Source of the DNA: JAAYRQ01 sp035647235
GTDB lineage: Bacteria; Bacillota; Syntrophomonadia; Syntrophomonadales; Syntrophomonadaceae
NCBI GenBank assembly: GCA_964514235.1
Contig: CAZEPV010000001.1
Span: forward strand, 1 to 64,000
Reading direction: 5' to 3'
Length of the DNA stretch: 64,000 nt
Below the pieces are notes generated by a model. It searched no databases. It was not told where the DNA came from and saw only the letters and a program-made list of their open reading frames with translations. Below, in pieces: positions 40,615-50,092 of this stretch (position 1 is the stretch's first letter; each line of letters starts with the position of its first letter). The translations under genes were made by a program, and so were the position numbers.

Positions 40615-42198
40615 ATGGTTGGGAATAAGTTAGACGTAATTATCTATGATACCACTTTGAGAGACGGGTCTCAGGGCGAGGGAATTGCTTTTTCTTCGGA
40701 TGATAAATTAAAAATCGTTAGGAGACTAGATGAACTAGGAGTCAGCTATATCGAAGGTGGGTGGCCAGGTAGTAACCCCAAAGATATGGACTTTTTTAGG
40801 GAAGTTAAAAACCTAGAACTAAAAGGTTCTAAAATTACGGCCTTTAGCTCTACCCGCAAACCGAACATTAGTATCAGCCAGGATAGTAATCTGAAGGCTT
40901 TAATTGAATCAGGGGTAAGTGTAGCGACCATAGTCGGTAAGACTTGGGATTTCCATGTTCATAGGGCTTTGGAGACGACTCTGGAAGAAAATCTGAGTAT
41001 GATTAGGGATACCGTAGCCTTTTTAAAAGACAAGGGACTTGAAGTAATGTTTGATGCTGAACATTTTTTTGATGGATATAAGAATAATCAGGATTATGCC
41101 CTATCGGTTTTAATGGCTGCGGCTGAATCTGGAGTCGATTGGTTAATATTATGTGACACTAATGGTGGTACTATGCCCTGGGAAGTTGCGGATATAGTGC
41201 CAGCTATTAAGACTATAACAACTATTCCTTTAGGGGTACATTTTCATAATGATGCTGGTTGTGCAGTTGCTAATTCTTTAATAGCTGTAGAAAATGGTTG
41301 CGGCCAAGTACAAGGTACAATAAATGGTTTTGGAGAAAGATGTGGTAATGCTGATCTTTGCGCTGTAATACCTAGTTTAGAACTTAAAATGGAAAAAGGA
41401 TGTTTACCACATGATAATCTGAAGTTTTTGACTGAAGTCTCCCATTATGTAAGTGAGATTGCCAATATGCCCCACCACAATAACCAACCTTATGTCGGTT
41501 ATGGTGCTTTTGCTCATAAAGGCGGGATTCATGTAAGTGCATTACTTAAAGATTCCCAGACTTATGAACATATTAACCCCGAAAAAGTCGGTAATCATAG
41601 ACGGGTATTAGTATCGGAATTATCTGGTTTATCTAATTTATTATATAAAGCCAAGGAATTTAATTTAGATATTAATAGCTATAATGCAGAAACTAGAAAA
41701 GTAATTAAGCAAATTAAAGAATTAGAAAACCAGGGCTTCCAGTTTGAAGGGGCCGATGCTTCCTTAGAATTGTTCCTACGCAAAGGTTTTGGTGAACATG
41801 AGGATTATTTCCAACTTAACAATCTTAAAATTATTTTAGAAAAGAATGAAGATAATGGTTTCATATCGGAAGCTATGATTAAAGTAACTGTAGGGGATAA
41901 AACTTACCATACAGTAGCTGAGGGTGATGGTCCCGTAAACGCTTTGGATAATTCACTTAGAAAGGCTCTTAACGAAGTATATCCCGAAATTAGCCAAATG
42001 CATTTAAGTGATTATAAGGTTCGGGTATTAAACGGGAATGAAGGGACTGCCGCTAAAGTAAGGGTTTTAATTGAATCATCTGATGAGACTAGTAAATGGA
42101 GTACGGTCGGAGTATCGGAAAATATTATTGAAGCCTCTTGGCAAGCCATTGTAGATAGTATTAACTATATGCTGATGAACAAAAATAGAAATAAATAA
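40615..42198 (+). CDS. cimA: Citramalate synthase
   Basis: A 527-aa LeuA-like enzyme of the CimA (DUF2-isopropylmalate synthase/TIGR00977-type) branch. Its N-terminus IIYDTTLRDGSQGEGIAFSS, ENGCGQVQGTINGFGERCG and HKGGIHVSALLKDSQTYEHI separate it from true LeuA. It makes (R)-citramalate from pyruvate and acetyl-CoA. With LeuBCD this gives 2-ketobutyrate and then isoleucine, bypassing threonine deaminase; no ilvA is in the window. The C-terminal regulatory domain is about 390-520. It is the last gene of the operon, with a strong terminator following. Confidence 0.94.
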   Translation: MVGNKLDVIIYDTTLRDGSQGEGIAFSSDDKLKIVRRLDELGVSYIEGGWPGSNPKDMDFFREVKNLELKGSKITAFSSTRKPNISISQDSNLKALIESGVSVATIVGKTWDFHVHRALETTLEENLSMIRDTVAFLKDKGLEVMFDAEHFFDGYKNNQDYALSVLMAAAESGVDWLILCDTNGGTMPWEVADIVPAIKTITTIPLGVHFHNDAGCAVANSLIAVENGCGQVQGTINGFGERCGNADLCAVIPSLELKMEKGCLPHDNLKFLTEVSHYVSEIANMPHHNNQPYVGYGAFAHKGGIHVSALLKDSQTYEHINPEKVGNHRRVLVSELSGLSNLLYKAKEFNLDINSYNAETRKVIKQIKELENQGFQFEGADASLELFLRKGFGEHEDYFQLNNLKIILEKNEDNGFISEAMIKVTVGDKTYHTVAEGDGPVNALDNSLRKALNEVYPEISQMHLSDYKVRVLNGNEGTAAKVRVLIESSDETSKWSTVGVSENIIEASWQAIVDSINYMLMNKNRNK

Positions 42199-42210
42199 AT
42201 ATTTTAATTA

Positions 42211-42244
42211 AAGTCCCCACTATTAATTTAGTGGGGACTTTTTT
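42211..42244 (+). terminator. Rho-independent terminator of the ilv-leu-cimA operon
   Basis: AAGTCCCCACTA TTAATT TAGTGGGGACTT with a T-run: a 12-bp perfect stem. Confidence 0.96.
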
Positions 42245-42291
42245 AAAAATGTTTGTGACATTTTGTCGCATAATTTAGGACAAATAGGGCA

Positions 42292-42320
42292 TTGACTAAA
42301 TAGTAATATTGTACTAATAT
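42292..42320 (+). promoter_or_regulatory. Sigma-A promoter of the 99-aa gene
   Basis: TTGACT, 17-nt spacer, TAATAT; near consensus. It lies 73 nt before the ATG at 42394. TTTTGTCGCA (42261) just upstream is a two-mismatch Spo0A-box-like sequence, too weak to claim. Confidence 0.7.
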
Positions 42321-42393
42321 TTCTAGTTGTTGGGATGTATTTTTTGAATATTTATGTGCACAAATATTTGTAGTTATGGAGGCAACAAACATT

Positions 42394-42693
42394 ATGGATT
42401 ATCAAATTACAAATTGCTACCGTGCTCTATTGGCACAAATTAACCACTTGGATAGCATTTACCAACCTAAGAGCCGTTTGAAGGAATTATACGAAGAAGC
42501 ATCTATTTTAGCCTATTATATCATGGAAAATGATAGTAAAAATGTTCTACTTAATATTCAAGAATTAATACTACTCAACCAGGAATTACAAATGAATAAC
42601 CAGGGTACAAAAAATGCAGAAGTACAAATTATTTGTACAGAAATTGAAACCCATCTCAGATTTTTAACTTTAGAATATCGAAAATGTTGTTAA
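42394..42693 (+). CDS. Small helical protein of unknown function
   Basis: 99 aa starting at the ATG at 42394, 11 nt after GGAGG. The ATG at 42376 overlaps the ribosome site and is rejected. The protein is predicted all-helical (SRLKELYEEASILAYYIMEN, NIQELILLNQEL, EIETHLRFLTLEYRKCC) with a C-terminal Cys-Cys. I do not recognise a family; it lacks the Spo0E signature despite similar size. It stands alone with its own good promoter. Confidence 0.55.
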   Translation: MDYQITNCYRALLAQINHLDSIYQPKSRLKELYEEASILAYYIMENDSKNVLLNIQELILLNQELQMNNQGTKNAEVQIICTEIETHLRFLTLEYRKCC

Positions 42694-42833
42694 ATTAATC
42701 GAGGGACCTCGGAAAAATGTCGCTATATTTTGGACATTTAGATTATTTAAATTTTTGTTTTAAGGCTGACCTTAGCCAAAGTTAATGGTATATTAGTAAA
42801 TGATGGTTAAACATTATTTTCGGGGGGCTATGT

Positions 42834-43898
42834 ATGAAAGCTATGATAATGGCGGCCGGTGTAGGGTCGCGTCTTATGCCATTAACTATGCAAATACCCA
42901 AACCTATGGTACCTATGGCCAATAGGCCACTTATGGAAAATATCGTGGATGTCTTACAAAGACATGGCTTTACTAATATCATCGCTAATCTGCATTATCA
43001 TGCAGACGTTATCTCTGATTATTTCGGGGATGGGAAAGGCCATGGGGTTGAGATTGCCTACTCTTTAGAGGCTGAACTCTTAGGTACTGCTGGAGGCGTG
43101 AAAAACTGTGAATGGTTTTTGGATGATACATTTGTCATCGTTAGTGGGGATGCCTTGACAGATATAGACTTAACTAAACTGATATTAGCCCACAAAAAAA
43201 ATGGGGCCTTAGCTACTATTGCCCTCAAACAAGTTGAAGAAGTGGAACATTTTGGGGTGGTAATTACTGATGGGGATGGACGGATTAAAAGATTTCAGGA
43301 AAAACCACGTCCCGAGGAGGCGCTTAGCAATTTAGCTAATACCGGTATATATATTTTTGAACCGGAGATATTCAAATACATACCTGGACGGCAATTCTAT
43401 GATTTTGGTAAACAAGTTTTTCCCCATTTGGTCAAAATCAAAGCCCCCTTTTATGGAGTAACTATAGATGATTATTGGTGTGATATTGGTAATTTAGAAA
43501 CTTACCGTCAAGCTCATATCGATATATTGGAAGGCCGAGTTAATGTGGCTACTAAAGGTGAAATTATAAAAACACCTACCGGTAAAGCCTTGATTGATAG
43601 GGGAGTTATAATGGACTCGGGAGCGAAAATAGAAGGAAATGTTGTCCTAGGCTCCCAATGCCGAATTGATGATGGGGCTGTAATCAAAGATAGTGTTATA
43701 TGGGCAAATACAGTTGTTAACCAAAATGTAATTATTGAGGATAGCGTACTAGGGGAGGGCTGTTCAATTGGGAGCTATAGTTCCATAAAACCTGGGGCAG
43801 TCATTGCTGATGGTTGCATATTAGGCGATAATGTCCTTATTAACCGGGAGCAAAAAGTTTTTAATAGTTCTATAGACCATAATGCAGACCAAGGTTAA
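42834..43898 (+). CDS. NDP-sugar pyrophosphorylase (mannose-1-phosphate guanylyltransferase-like)
   Basis: A 354-aa protein with an N-terminal nucleotidyltransferase domain, starting MKAMIMAAGVGSRLMPLT and containing the sugar-phosphate loop QEKPRPEEA, VSGDALTDIDL and DDYWCDIGN. The C-terminal left-handed beta-helix runs from about 245 to 340, with hexapeptide repeats (GVIMDSGAKIEGNVVLG, SVIWANTVVNQNVIIEDSVL). It activates a sugar-1-phosphate for wall, capsule or glycosylation use; nucleotide and sugar are not resolvable by eye. It stands alone with its own terminator. Confidence 0.85.
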   Translation: MKAMIMAAGVGSRLMPLTMQIPKPMVPMANRPLMENIVDVLQRHGFTNIIANLHYHADVISDYFGDGKGHGVEIAYSLEAELLGTAGGVKNCEWFLDDTFVIVSGDALTDIDLTKLILAHKKNGALATIALKQVEEVEHFGVVITDGDGRIKRFQEKPRPEEALSNLANTGIYIFEPEIFKYIPGRQFYDFGKQVFPHLVKIKAPFYGVTIDDYWCDIGNLETYRQAHIDILEGRVNVATKGEIIKTPTGKALIDRGVIMDSGAKIEGNVVLGSQCRIDDGAVIKDSVIWANTVVNQNVIIEDSVLGEGCSIGSYSSIKPGAVIADGCILGDNVLINREQKVFNSSIDHNADQG

Positions 43899-43935
43899 AC
43901 TTATAAAATTAAATAATTTATTGAGTATTTTCCGG

Positions 43936-43973
43936 GCCTAATTTAACTATTTTGTTGAAATTAGGCTTTTTTT
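43936..43973 (+). terminator. Rho-independent terminator
   Basis: GCCTAATTT and AAATTAGGC (9-bp stem, 13-nt loop) followed by TTTTTTT, 37 nt after the pyrophosphorylase gene. Confidence 0.9.
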
Positions 43974-44162
43974 AACCAAGAGATTATATTTTGCAGGAAT
44001 TAGCAATGGCTTGTAGAAAATCTAAAAAAAGGAAGGTATGGAGGAAAAACTTTATGGTGGGAATTATCTGAATTTGTTTTTATAGCAGGGCTTTTTTGCT
44101 TTTATAAAGAATATTATTATAGAAGTCTATTATCGTTAGATAATATCGGAGGGGGATTAGGT

Positions 44163-45698
44163 ATGGAGGAAAATGCTTTATTGTTAGAAAATACTAGGGA
44201 AAGTCATAAACGACTACTTATTGCGACTATTATTATAATAGTTTTGGCTAGTTTAGCTACTTTGGGAATTTATCTGAGCGGAACAGGTTCTGAAACTCTG
44301 ACCCCGAAAACCCTAGCTACAGTTGTTATACTATCCTTTACCTTGTACGGAGTTACCTATTTCATCATAAAAAAGTTGGGGGATAAAAGTATTGCCAAAT
44401 TTATAACTGTAACTATGGTTGGCTTAATAATGTTTTTATTTACCGCTAATATGACGGGGTCGCAAGAACTTTTTGTCACCTTTTACCTAGTGATGGGTTT
44501 AAGTCTATTATATGTGGATGTTGCAGTTACTGTATTTGCTTCGGTTTTAATTATTGTTTTACATACTATTTTAATTATACTTCACCCTGAAGTAATACCT
44601 GCCGGTAATGTCGGTTCGGTATTAGGGGCTAGATATTTTTGCTTTATATGGTTTGCCATTGCGGCGGTAGTCATCACCAATGTATTCAAGCGTTTGCTTT
44701 ATCAATCTATTGAAAAAGAAGAGATTGCCAGCCAGCTAACTGCAGATTTACAAGGGGCTACTCAGTTAATAGCTGAGGAGTCTGATATACTCAATGATGC
44801 TTCAGCTGGACTGCTTGATTTGGCTAATAATACAGGTAAGGCAGCTGATCAAGTCAATACAGCGGTAGAACAGTTAGCCTCAGCAGCTGCTGAACAGGCT
44901 GGCCATGCTGCCAATACTTCTACAATGGTCGGGGAAATGTCCCATGCTCTGGAGACAGCAGGGCAAAATGCGGCTCAGGTAAGCAGCGAATCCCATCAAT
45001 TTAGGGAAATAGTAAGACAGGGTATTGTTACTATGGAAAAACAAAGTGGCTATATGGAAGAAAGCACTTTAGCCCAAGCTTCCGTAAGTGAGGCAGTCTA
45101 TAATCTAAACGACAAATCTCAGGCCATAGGAAAAATAGTTGAATTAATCAACAATATTGCCGGACAAACCAACTTACTAGCCCTGAATGCTGCTATAGAG
45201 GCAGCCCGGGCTGGGGAAGCAGGTCGGGGCTTTGCAGTGGTAGCCGAGGAAGTGAGAAAATTGGCTGAAGAATCGGAAGGGGCTACCCAGGGTATATCCG
45301 ATTTAATCATTGAAATTCAAAATGATATAAGTGATACGGTAAAAGAAATCAATCGTGCCGATGAATTGACATCCGAGCATAGTAAGGCAGTAGAAGAAAA
45401 CCGCCAAATGTTTGCCACCATAGATGCTGGGGTGGAAAAGATTGATAGGGCTATCCAAGAAGTGAGTGCAGTTTTAGAAGAGGTATTAGCCGCTACAGAT
45501 GAAGCCGTTAGGGAGATAGAAAGTATTTCTGCTACTACCGAAGAGTCAGCGGCTAGTACTGAGGAGATAACTGCTTTAGTGGCTCAGCAAGATGAAGCGA
45601 TACAAAAGATAATTGAAATGATAGCTAATATAGATATGTCAGCTGAGAACTTATGCCAAATGGCTAATACAGTAGGTGGGGCCGAATGTAAGATGTAA
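44163..45698 (+). CDS. Methyl-accepting chemotaxis protein with six-TM N-terminus
   Basis: 511 aa. Residues ~19-190 form six hydrophobic segments with only short loops, so there is no extracellular ligand domain; the signal may be a membrane property or hydrophobic ligand, or the receptor may respond to energy state. The rest is the MCP signalling coiled coil with the conserved tip (INNIAGQTNLLALNAAIEAA, RAGEAGRGFAVVAEEVRKLA). No HAMP domain is apparent between the membrane part and the coiled coil. The start ATG has GGAGGGGG. Confidence 0.92.
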   Translation: MEENALLLENTRESHKRLLIATIIIIVLASLATLGIYLSGTGSETLTPKTLATVVILSFTLYGVTYFIIKKLGDKSIAKFITVTMVGLIMFLFTANMTGSQELFVTFYLVMGLSLLYVDVAVTVFASVLIIVLHTILIILHPEVIPAGNVGSVLGARYFCFIWFAIAAVVITNVFKRLLYQSIEKEEIASQLTADLQGATQLIAEESDILNDASAGLLDLANNTGKAADQVNTAVEQLASAAAEQAGHAANTSTMVGEMSHALETAGQNAAQVSSESHQFREIVRQGIVTMEKQSGYMEESTLAQASVSEAVYNLNDKSQAIGKIVELINNIAGQTNLLALNAAIEAARAGEAGRGFAVVAEEVRKLAEESEGATQGISDLIIEIQNDISDTVKEINRADELTSEHSKAVEENRQMFATIDAGVEKIDRAIQEVSAVLEEVLAATDEAVREIESISATTEESAASTEEITALVAQQDEAIQKIIEMIANIDMSAENLCQMANTVGGAECKM

Positions 45699-45725
45699 AT
45701 AAATTCATATTGTCCAGTTAAATTA

Positions 45726-45764
45726 GCACAGGCTTTTCCATTAAAAAGTCTGTGCTTGTTTTTT
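45726..45764 (+). terminator. Rho-independent terminator
   Basis: GCACAGGCTTTT and AAAAAGTCTGTGC pair around a short loop, followed by TTGTTTTTTG. It terminates the chemoreceptor gene. Confidence 0.88.
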
Positions 45765-45784
45765 GTGGGGTGAAAGCTCAGTTT

Positions 45785-46339
45785 TTAATTTTCCAGCAAT
45801 CTTTGGAAGTCTGCATCTAATTGTTGCATATCTTCCTCAGTTACAGTTTCCAAATACTCCAGAGGGACAGGTGCCATATCATATATACGGAAGGCTCCTT
45901 TTTCCCTGAGCAAGAGGGCTACTCCCATACCTAGTTCTTGGTCCTTTTCCTTGAATAAATATCCGACAAAGGCACAGTTATTACCCATTTTAGTATAGGA
46001 GGGTTCTATTTCGATATGTAAATCCTGGGGGTATTGGGTATCCTTTTCTATTTCAGCTATAAATACTGAGAAATCTTTTTCAATCAGGGCCCGATTTTGG
46101 ATTAATTCTGCAGGAGACATATCATGATATTGGGGTAGTGATTCTACAGCCCAAAATACACTTAAATTCCCTGCTACATTATCGTAGTCCTTATTGAAAT
46201 AGGCAGTATAATAGTTCTGTACTGTTTTTTCCGGTGCGGGAAAATCGAAAAAGACAGCATAAAGATACATGGCAACTAAAGCTGCAATTATGATAAAGTA
46301 TAGGGATTTTGGGGCACTTTTGGTAATTACTTTTTCCAA
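45785..46339 (-). CDS. Membrane-anchored protein with NTF2-like extracellular part
   Basis: 184 aa from TTG at 46339, which has AAAGGAGG 10 nt upstream; the ATG 30 nt earlier has that site inside its reading frame and is rejected. There is one TM segment at about 12-32 (LYFIIIAALVAMYLYAVFF), then an outside domain beginning PEKTVQNYYTAYFNKDYDNV, a pattern typical of NTF2/DUF4878-like folds. Function unknown. Divergently transcribed from the flavoprotein gene at 46460. Confidence 0.65.
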   Translation of the reverse strand: MEKVITKSAPKSLYFIIIAALVAMYLYAVFFDFPAPEKTVQNYYTAYFNKDYDNVAGNLSVFWAVESLPQYHDMSPAELIQNRALIEKDFSVFIAEIEKDTQYPQDLHIEIEPSYTKMGNNCAFVGYLFKEKDQELGMGVALLLREKGAFRIYDMAPVPLEYLETVTEEDMQQLDADFQRLLEN

Positions 46340-46459
46340 TTGTGCATAGCCTCCTTTGTTTTTTCCCAAATATATAATATAATAAGTTGAATTTTAACAG
46401 ATTAAATGAAGATAAACAATAAAGCCTTTAATAAAGAGGAAGGCCAGGAAGGGTTAATG

Positions 46460-47704
46460 ATGAAAAAAGTAATTGTAATCGGTGCAGGCCCAGCGGGTAT
46501 GATGGCTGCCGCTACGGCTGCTGAAAATGGTGCCCAGGTAATTTTACTGGAAAAAAAGGCTCAAGTAGGTAAAAAGCTTGAAATTACAGGCAAGGGTAGG
46601 TGCAATATAACTTCGGCTTTAGAAAATAATTTTACAGGTGCTTATCCCCGCAATGGTAAATTTTTATTTAGTGCATTAAATGAATTTTCAAATTTTGAGC
46701 TTATTAATTTTTTTAATTCCCGAGGACTAATGACTAAAGTCGAAAGGGGTAAAAGGGTATTCCCAGTTACAGATAATGCTAAAGATGTAGTAAAAGTTTT
46801 ATATGAAAACCTGGTGCAAGCTGGGGTTACATTACATACCAATGCGGCTGTACAAAAAATCCTAGTAAAAAGTAATAAAATAACTGGCCTTGCTACTGAT
46901 GAGATGGAATATTCCTGTGATGCAGTTATAGTGGCCACAGGTGGTATGTCCTATCCTGGCACAGGTTCAACTGGTGATGGCTATATTTGGGCTAAGGATT
47001 TGGGACATACTATTGTTGAACTACGCCCTAGCTTAGTTCCGCTGGTAACCCAGGAAAAATGGGTTAGGGATTTAAAAGGCCTTAGTTTAAAAAATGTGCA
47101 AGTAACTCTTTTCCAAGTTGATGGCAAAAAAATGGGGGAAGAATTTGGCGAAATGCTCTTTACCCATTTTGGGGTATCGGGTCCTATAATACTTAGCCTA
47201 AGCAGTAATGTTAGCGATTATTTTGCCCAATATAAAAAGGAGGCTAAATTATTTATTGATTTAAAGCCAGCACTTGATGAGGATATGCTGGAAAATAGGC
47301 TGCAAAGAGATTTCGCTAAGTTTTCACGTAAACAATTTAAAAATTCCCTTGACCAATTGCTACCTAAGAAGCTTATCCCCCTTATGATTTCCTTGAGCGA
47401 AATTGATGGTGATAAGCAGGTGCATCAGATAACTAGAGCAGAACGGAAAAGATTATTAGGTCTTCTTAAGCAATTTCCCCTTACCATTACAGGAACTAGG
47501 CCCATTAAAGAAGCAGTTGTTACGGCGGGTGGGGTTGATGTAAAGGAAGTTGATCCTAAGACAATGGAATCTAAAATAATTAGCAGTCTGTTTTTTGCTG
47601 GGGAAGTATTAGATGTAGATGGGTATACGGGAGGATTTAACCTGCAGGCGGCTTTCTCAACAGGTTTCGTAGCTGGAAAATACGCTAGTGGATTATATAG
47701 CTAG
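46460..47704 (+). CDS. NAD(P)/FAD-dependent oxidoreductase, HI0933/BaiN family
   Basis: 414 aa. The FAD-binding GxGxxG is at 8-13 (VIVIGAGPAGMMAAATAAEN), followed by the family motif KKLEITGKGRCNITSA and a C-terminal GEVLDVDGYTGGFNLQAAFSTG. Members of this family are flavoproteins of mostly unknown substrate; BaiN from gut Clostridia has been linked to bile-acid dehydroxylation, but that cannot be transferred here. ATG at 46460 (or 46457) follows GGAAGGG; the upstream ATG at 46406 lacks a site. Confidence 0.88.
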   Translation: MKKVIVIGAGPAGMMAAATAAENGAQVILLEKKAQVGKKLEITGKGRCNITSALENNFTGAYPRNGKFLFSALNEFSNFELINFFNSRGLMTKVERGKRVFPVTDNAKDVVKVLYENLVQAGVTLHTNAAVQKILVKSNKITGLATDEMEYSCDAVIVATGGMSYPGTGSTGDGYIWAKDLGHTIVELRPSLVPLVTQEKWVRDLKGLSLKNVQVTLFQVDGKKMGEEFGEMLFTHFGVSGPIILSLSSNVSDYFAQYKKEAKLFIDLKPALDEDMLENRLQRDFAKFSRKQFKNSLDQLLPKKLIPLMISLSEIDGDKQVHQITRAERKRLLGLLKQFPLTITGTRPIKEAVVTAGGVDVKEVDPKTMESKIISSLFFAGEVLDVDGYTGGFNLQAAFSTGFVAGKYASGLYS

Positions 47705-47743
47705 AACCCCGCATTATTCTGGATTATGGGGCATTTAGACTTG

Positions 47744-47772
47744 TTGACCAAAATATAGTTTTTTGTTAGCAT
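47744..47772 (+). promoter_or_regulatory. Possible promoter of the MoxR-VWA pair
   Basis: TTGACC, 17 nt, TAGCAT. The -35 is good and the -10 weak; located 47 nt before the moxR-like ATG. Confidence 0.35.
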
Positions 47773-47818
47773 TTTAATGAATAAAAGAAATTGCTACAGA
47801 TGAAATGGAGGAATTTAT

Positions 47819-48691
47819 ATGAATAAGCATTTGAAGTATAGGGGCTCATCTGATTATATAGTCTCGGATGAGTTAATGAACAGTGTCAACATAGCCATGG
47901 CTTTGCAAAAGCCCTTGCTTATTAAGGGTGAACCCGGAACAGGGAAAACTATGTTGGCCCAAAGTATTGCAGACTCCTTGGGAATGGAATTGATAATCTG
48001 GAATATCAAATCGACTACAGAAGCCCAGGAAGGCTTATATGTCTATGACACTGTGCAAAGACTATATGATAGTCAATTTGGAGAAGCAGATGTATCTAAT
48101 ATTAAAAAATATATTAAGTTGGGCAAACTAGGGGAAGCCTTTACGGCTGAAAAACAGATAGTTTTATTAATTGATGAAATAGATAAAGCCGATATGGAAT
48201 TTCCTAATGACCTGCTCTGGGAATTAGATCAAATGAGCTTCTATATTCCAGAAACTAAGGAAACTATTGAAGCTAGGCAAAGGCCTGTGGTGATTATTAC
48301 CAGTAATGCGGAAAAAGAGTTACCAGATGCCTTTTTAAGACGTTGTATTTTCCATTATATAGCCTTCCCCGATGTGGAAACCATGGAAAGAATTATGCGG
48401 GTCCACCACCCTAAAATCGAAAAGAAGTTATTAGAAGAAGCCATGGAAGCTTTTTATGCGGTAAGAAATGTGCCTAACATGCAAAAGCTACCTAGTACAA
48501 GTGAATTGATTGATTGGTTACAAGCCCTGGTTATTGGGGGAATCAGTCCCCAGAAGATTAAGAAGGACTTACCCTTTTTAGGGGTACTACTGAAGAAAAA
48601 CGAGGATTTAGATGTTTTATTGAATCAAGTATATAATCGTCCCAGCAGAACTGCCCCTTTAACTAGTACACTAAACCGCTATCGGGTTTAA
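47819..48691 (+). CDS. MoxR-family AAA+ ATPase
   Basis: 290 aa. Walker A GEPGTGKT is at 37-44 and Walker B VLLIDEIDKAD at about 115-124, with sensor 1 in VIITSNAEKELPDAFLRR. MoxR ATPases work as chaperones that mature or activate enzyme complexes, together with a VWA-domain partner, which is the next gene (18 nt downstream). Similar pairs are found beside CO dehydrogenase or other cofactor-bearing enzymes. Here the next genes are acyl-CoA dehydrogenase and FixCX/Etf, though transcribed from a separate promoter. Confidence 0.93.
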   Translation: MNKHLKYRGSSDYIVSDELMNSVNIAMALQKPLLIKGEPGTGKTMLAQSIADSLGMELIIWNIKSTTEAQEGLYVYDTVQRLYDSQFGEADVSNIKKYIKLGKLGEAFTAEKQIVLLIDEIDKADMEFPNDLLWELDQMSFYIPETKETIEARQRPVVIITSNAEKELPDAFLRRCIFHYIAFPDVETMERIMRVHHPKIEKKLLEEAMEAFYAVRNVPNMQKLPSTSELIDWLQALVIGGISPQKIKKDLPFLGVLLKKNEDLDVLLNQVYNRPSRTAPLTSTLNRYRV

Positions 48692-48709
48692 TTAAGGGAG
48701 ATTTTTCTT

Positions 48710-49921
48710 ATGTTTACTAAATTTTTTTACCACCTTAAACATTTTGGTTTACCTGTATCCATGAACGAATGGGATGCATTATTAGATGCTTTGGAGACTG
48801 GTATGACAGGTGCTAGTCTAACCACATTTTATTATTTATGTCGTTCGATTTTAGTTAAATCTGAAGCTCACTATGATCGTTTTGATTTAGCTTTTGCTTC
48901 TTATTTCGGTGATATTGAAACACCTGAAGGCTTACCCGATAGGATTTGGGAATGGCTTAATAAAGAATTGCCTGAAATCGAAATAACCGATGAAATGCGT
49001 AAGAATCACCGCCAACTTGATTTGGATGAACTAAAAAAAATGCTTATGGAAAGATTAGAGGAACAGACGGAAGAACATCATGGAGGAAATCACTGGGTTG
49101 GAACTGGTGGTACTTCCCCCTTTGGTCATTCGGGCTATCACCCTGGTGGCATTCGCATAGGGGGAGAATCGCGCCATCTATCAGCAGTTAAAGTTGCTGG
49201 GGAAAGAAGGTACCAGGAATTTAGGACTGATGAGACTCTGGGAGTAAGACAATTTCAATTAGCCCTGCGAAAGTTAAGGCAATTTACCTCTCGGATCGAA
49301 GGGGCTAAAACGGAGTTAGACTTAGATGCTACTATTGATAAAACTTCCGAAAATGCAGGCAGGCTAGAGTTAGTCTGGGATAGACCGCGGGAAAACAATA
49401 TTAAGGTTTTATTGCTAATGGATTCCGGTGGTTCTATGACTCCCCACACTAGGTTATGTAATCAGCTCTTTACTGCAGTCCATCAATCTAACCACTTTAA
49501 GGATCTAAAAGTCTTTTACTTCCATAATTGTATTTATGAGTGGCTATTCCATGATCCCTATTGCCGTTTGAATAGCTACACTGATACAGAATATGTTTTA
49601 AGAACTTTTGATCCAGAATATCGGGTAATTATTGTGGGTGATGCTAGTATGGCACCATATGAATTGACCCGACCTGGTGGAATTATCGAATGGGATTTAT
49701 ACAATGAAAAGCCAGGTATTGATTGGTTAAGAAGGATACGCCGCCGTTTTGAATATTCAGTCTGGCTAAATCCTATTCCTAAAAGTCGCTGGGAATGGTC
49801 AGATGGTTATTATACTATAGAAAAGATTTCACAGATTTTCCCTATGGAGGAATTGACTGTCGATGGACTAGATACTGCAGTCAAAAAACTACGAAGCCGT
49901 AGTGCGGTAGGGGTAATTTAG
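48710..49921 (+). CDS. VWA domain protein, CoxE-like
   Basis: 403 aa. The N-terminal helical region (about 1-110) is followed by a Gly/His-rich linker (about 123-156: HHGGNHWVGTGGTSPFGHSG). The VWA domain starts near 230 with the MIDAS motif D238-S-G-G-S242 (LLLMDSGGSM) and has VFYFHNCIYEWLF and VIIVGDASMAPYEL. It is the standard partner of MoxR ATPases and binds a divalent metal through the MIDAS site. The linker's histidines could bind metal, but that is speculation. Confidence 0.9.
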   Translation: MFTKFFYHLKHFGLPVSMNEWDALLDALETGMTGASLTTFYYLCRSILVKSEAHYDRFDLAFASYFGDIETPEGLPDRIWEWLNKELPEIEITDEMRKNHRQLDLDELKKMLMERLEEQTEEHHGGNHWVGTGGTSPFGHSGYHPGGIRIGGESRHLSAVKVAGERRYQEFRTDETLGVRQFQLALRKLRQFTSRIEGAKTELDLDATIDKTSENAGRLELVWDRPRENNIKVLLLMDSGGSMTPHTRLCNQLFTAVHQSNHFKDLKVFYFHNCIYEWLFHDPYCRLNSYTDTEYVLRTFDPEYRVIIVGDASMAPYELTRPGGIIEWDLYNEKPGIDWLRRIRRRFEYSVWLNPIPKSRWEWSDGYYTIEKISQIFPMEELTVDGLDTAVKKLRSRSAVGVI

Positions 49922-50010
49922 TCTAGCTTTTGTAAAAAATGGACTCCAATCAGCTAATTAAAGCAAAAATAAATAATAAAAACTTTTTTTGTAAATATTT
50001 TTCGCTAGAG

Positions 50011-50039
50011 TTGCAGGAAAATTAATTTGCGTATAGAAT
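50011..50039 (+). promoter_or_regulatory. Probable promoter of the acyl-CoA dehydrogenase-Fix-Etf operon
   Basis: TTGCAG, 17-nt spacer, TAGAAT, ending 54 nt before the dehydrogenase ATG. Confidence 0.45.
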
Positions 50040-50092
50040 ATTACACAAACATAATACTTAATAACAAAGTACTTACGCAAGGAGGAAGCGAA

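Noticed and set aside
42241..42760. Spo0A boxes around the 99-aa gene (TGTCGCA, TGTCGCT)
   Set aside because: Each differs from TGTCGAA at key positions and could occur by chance.
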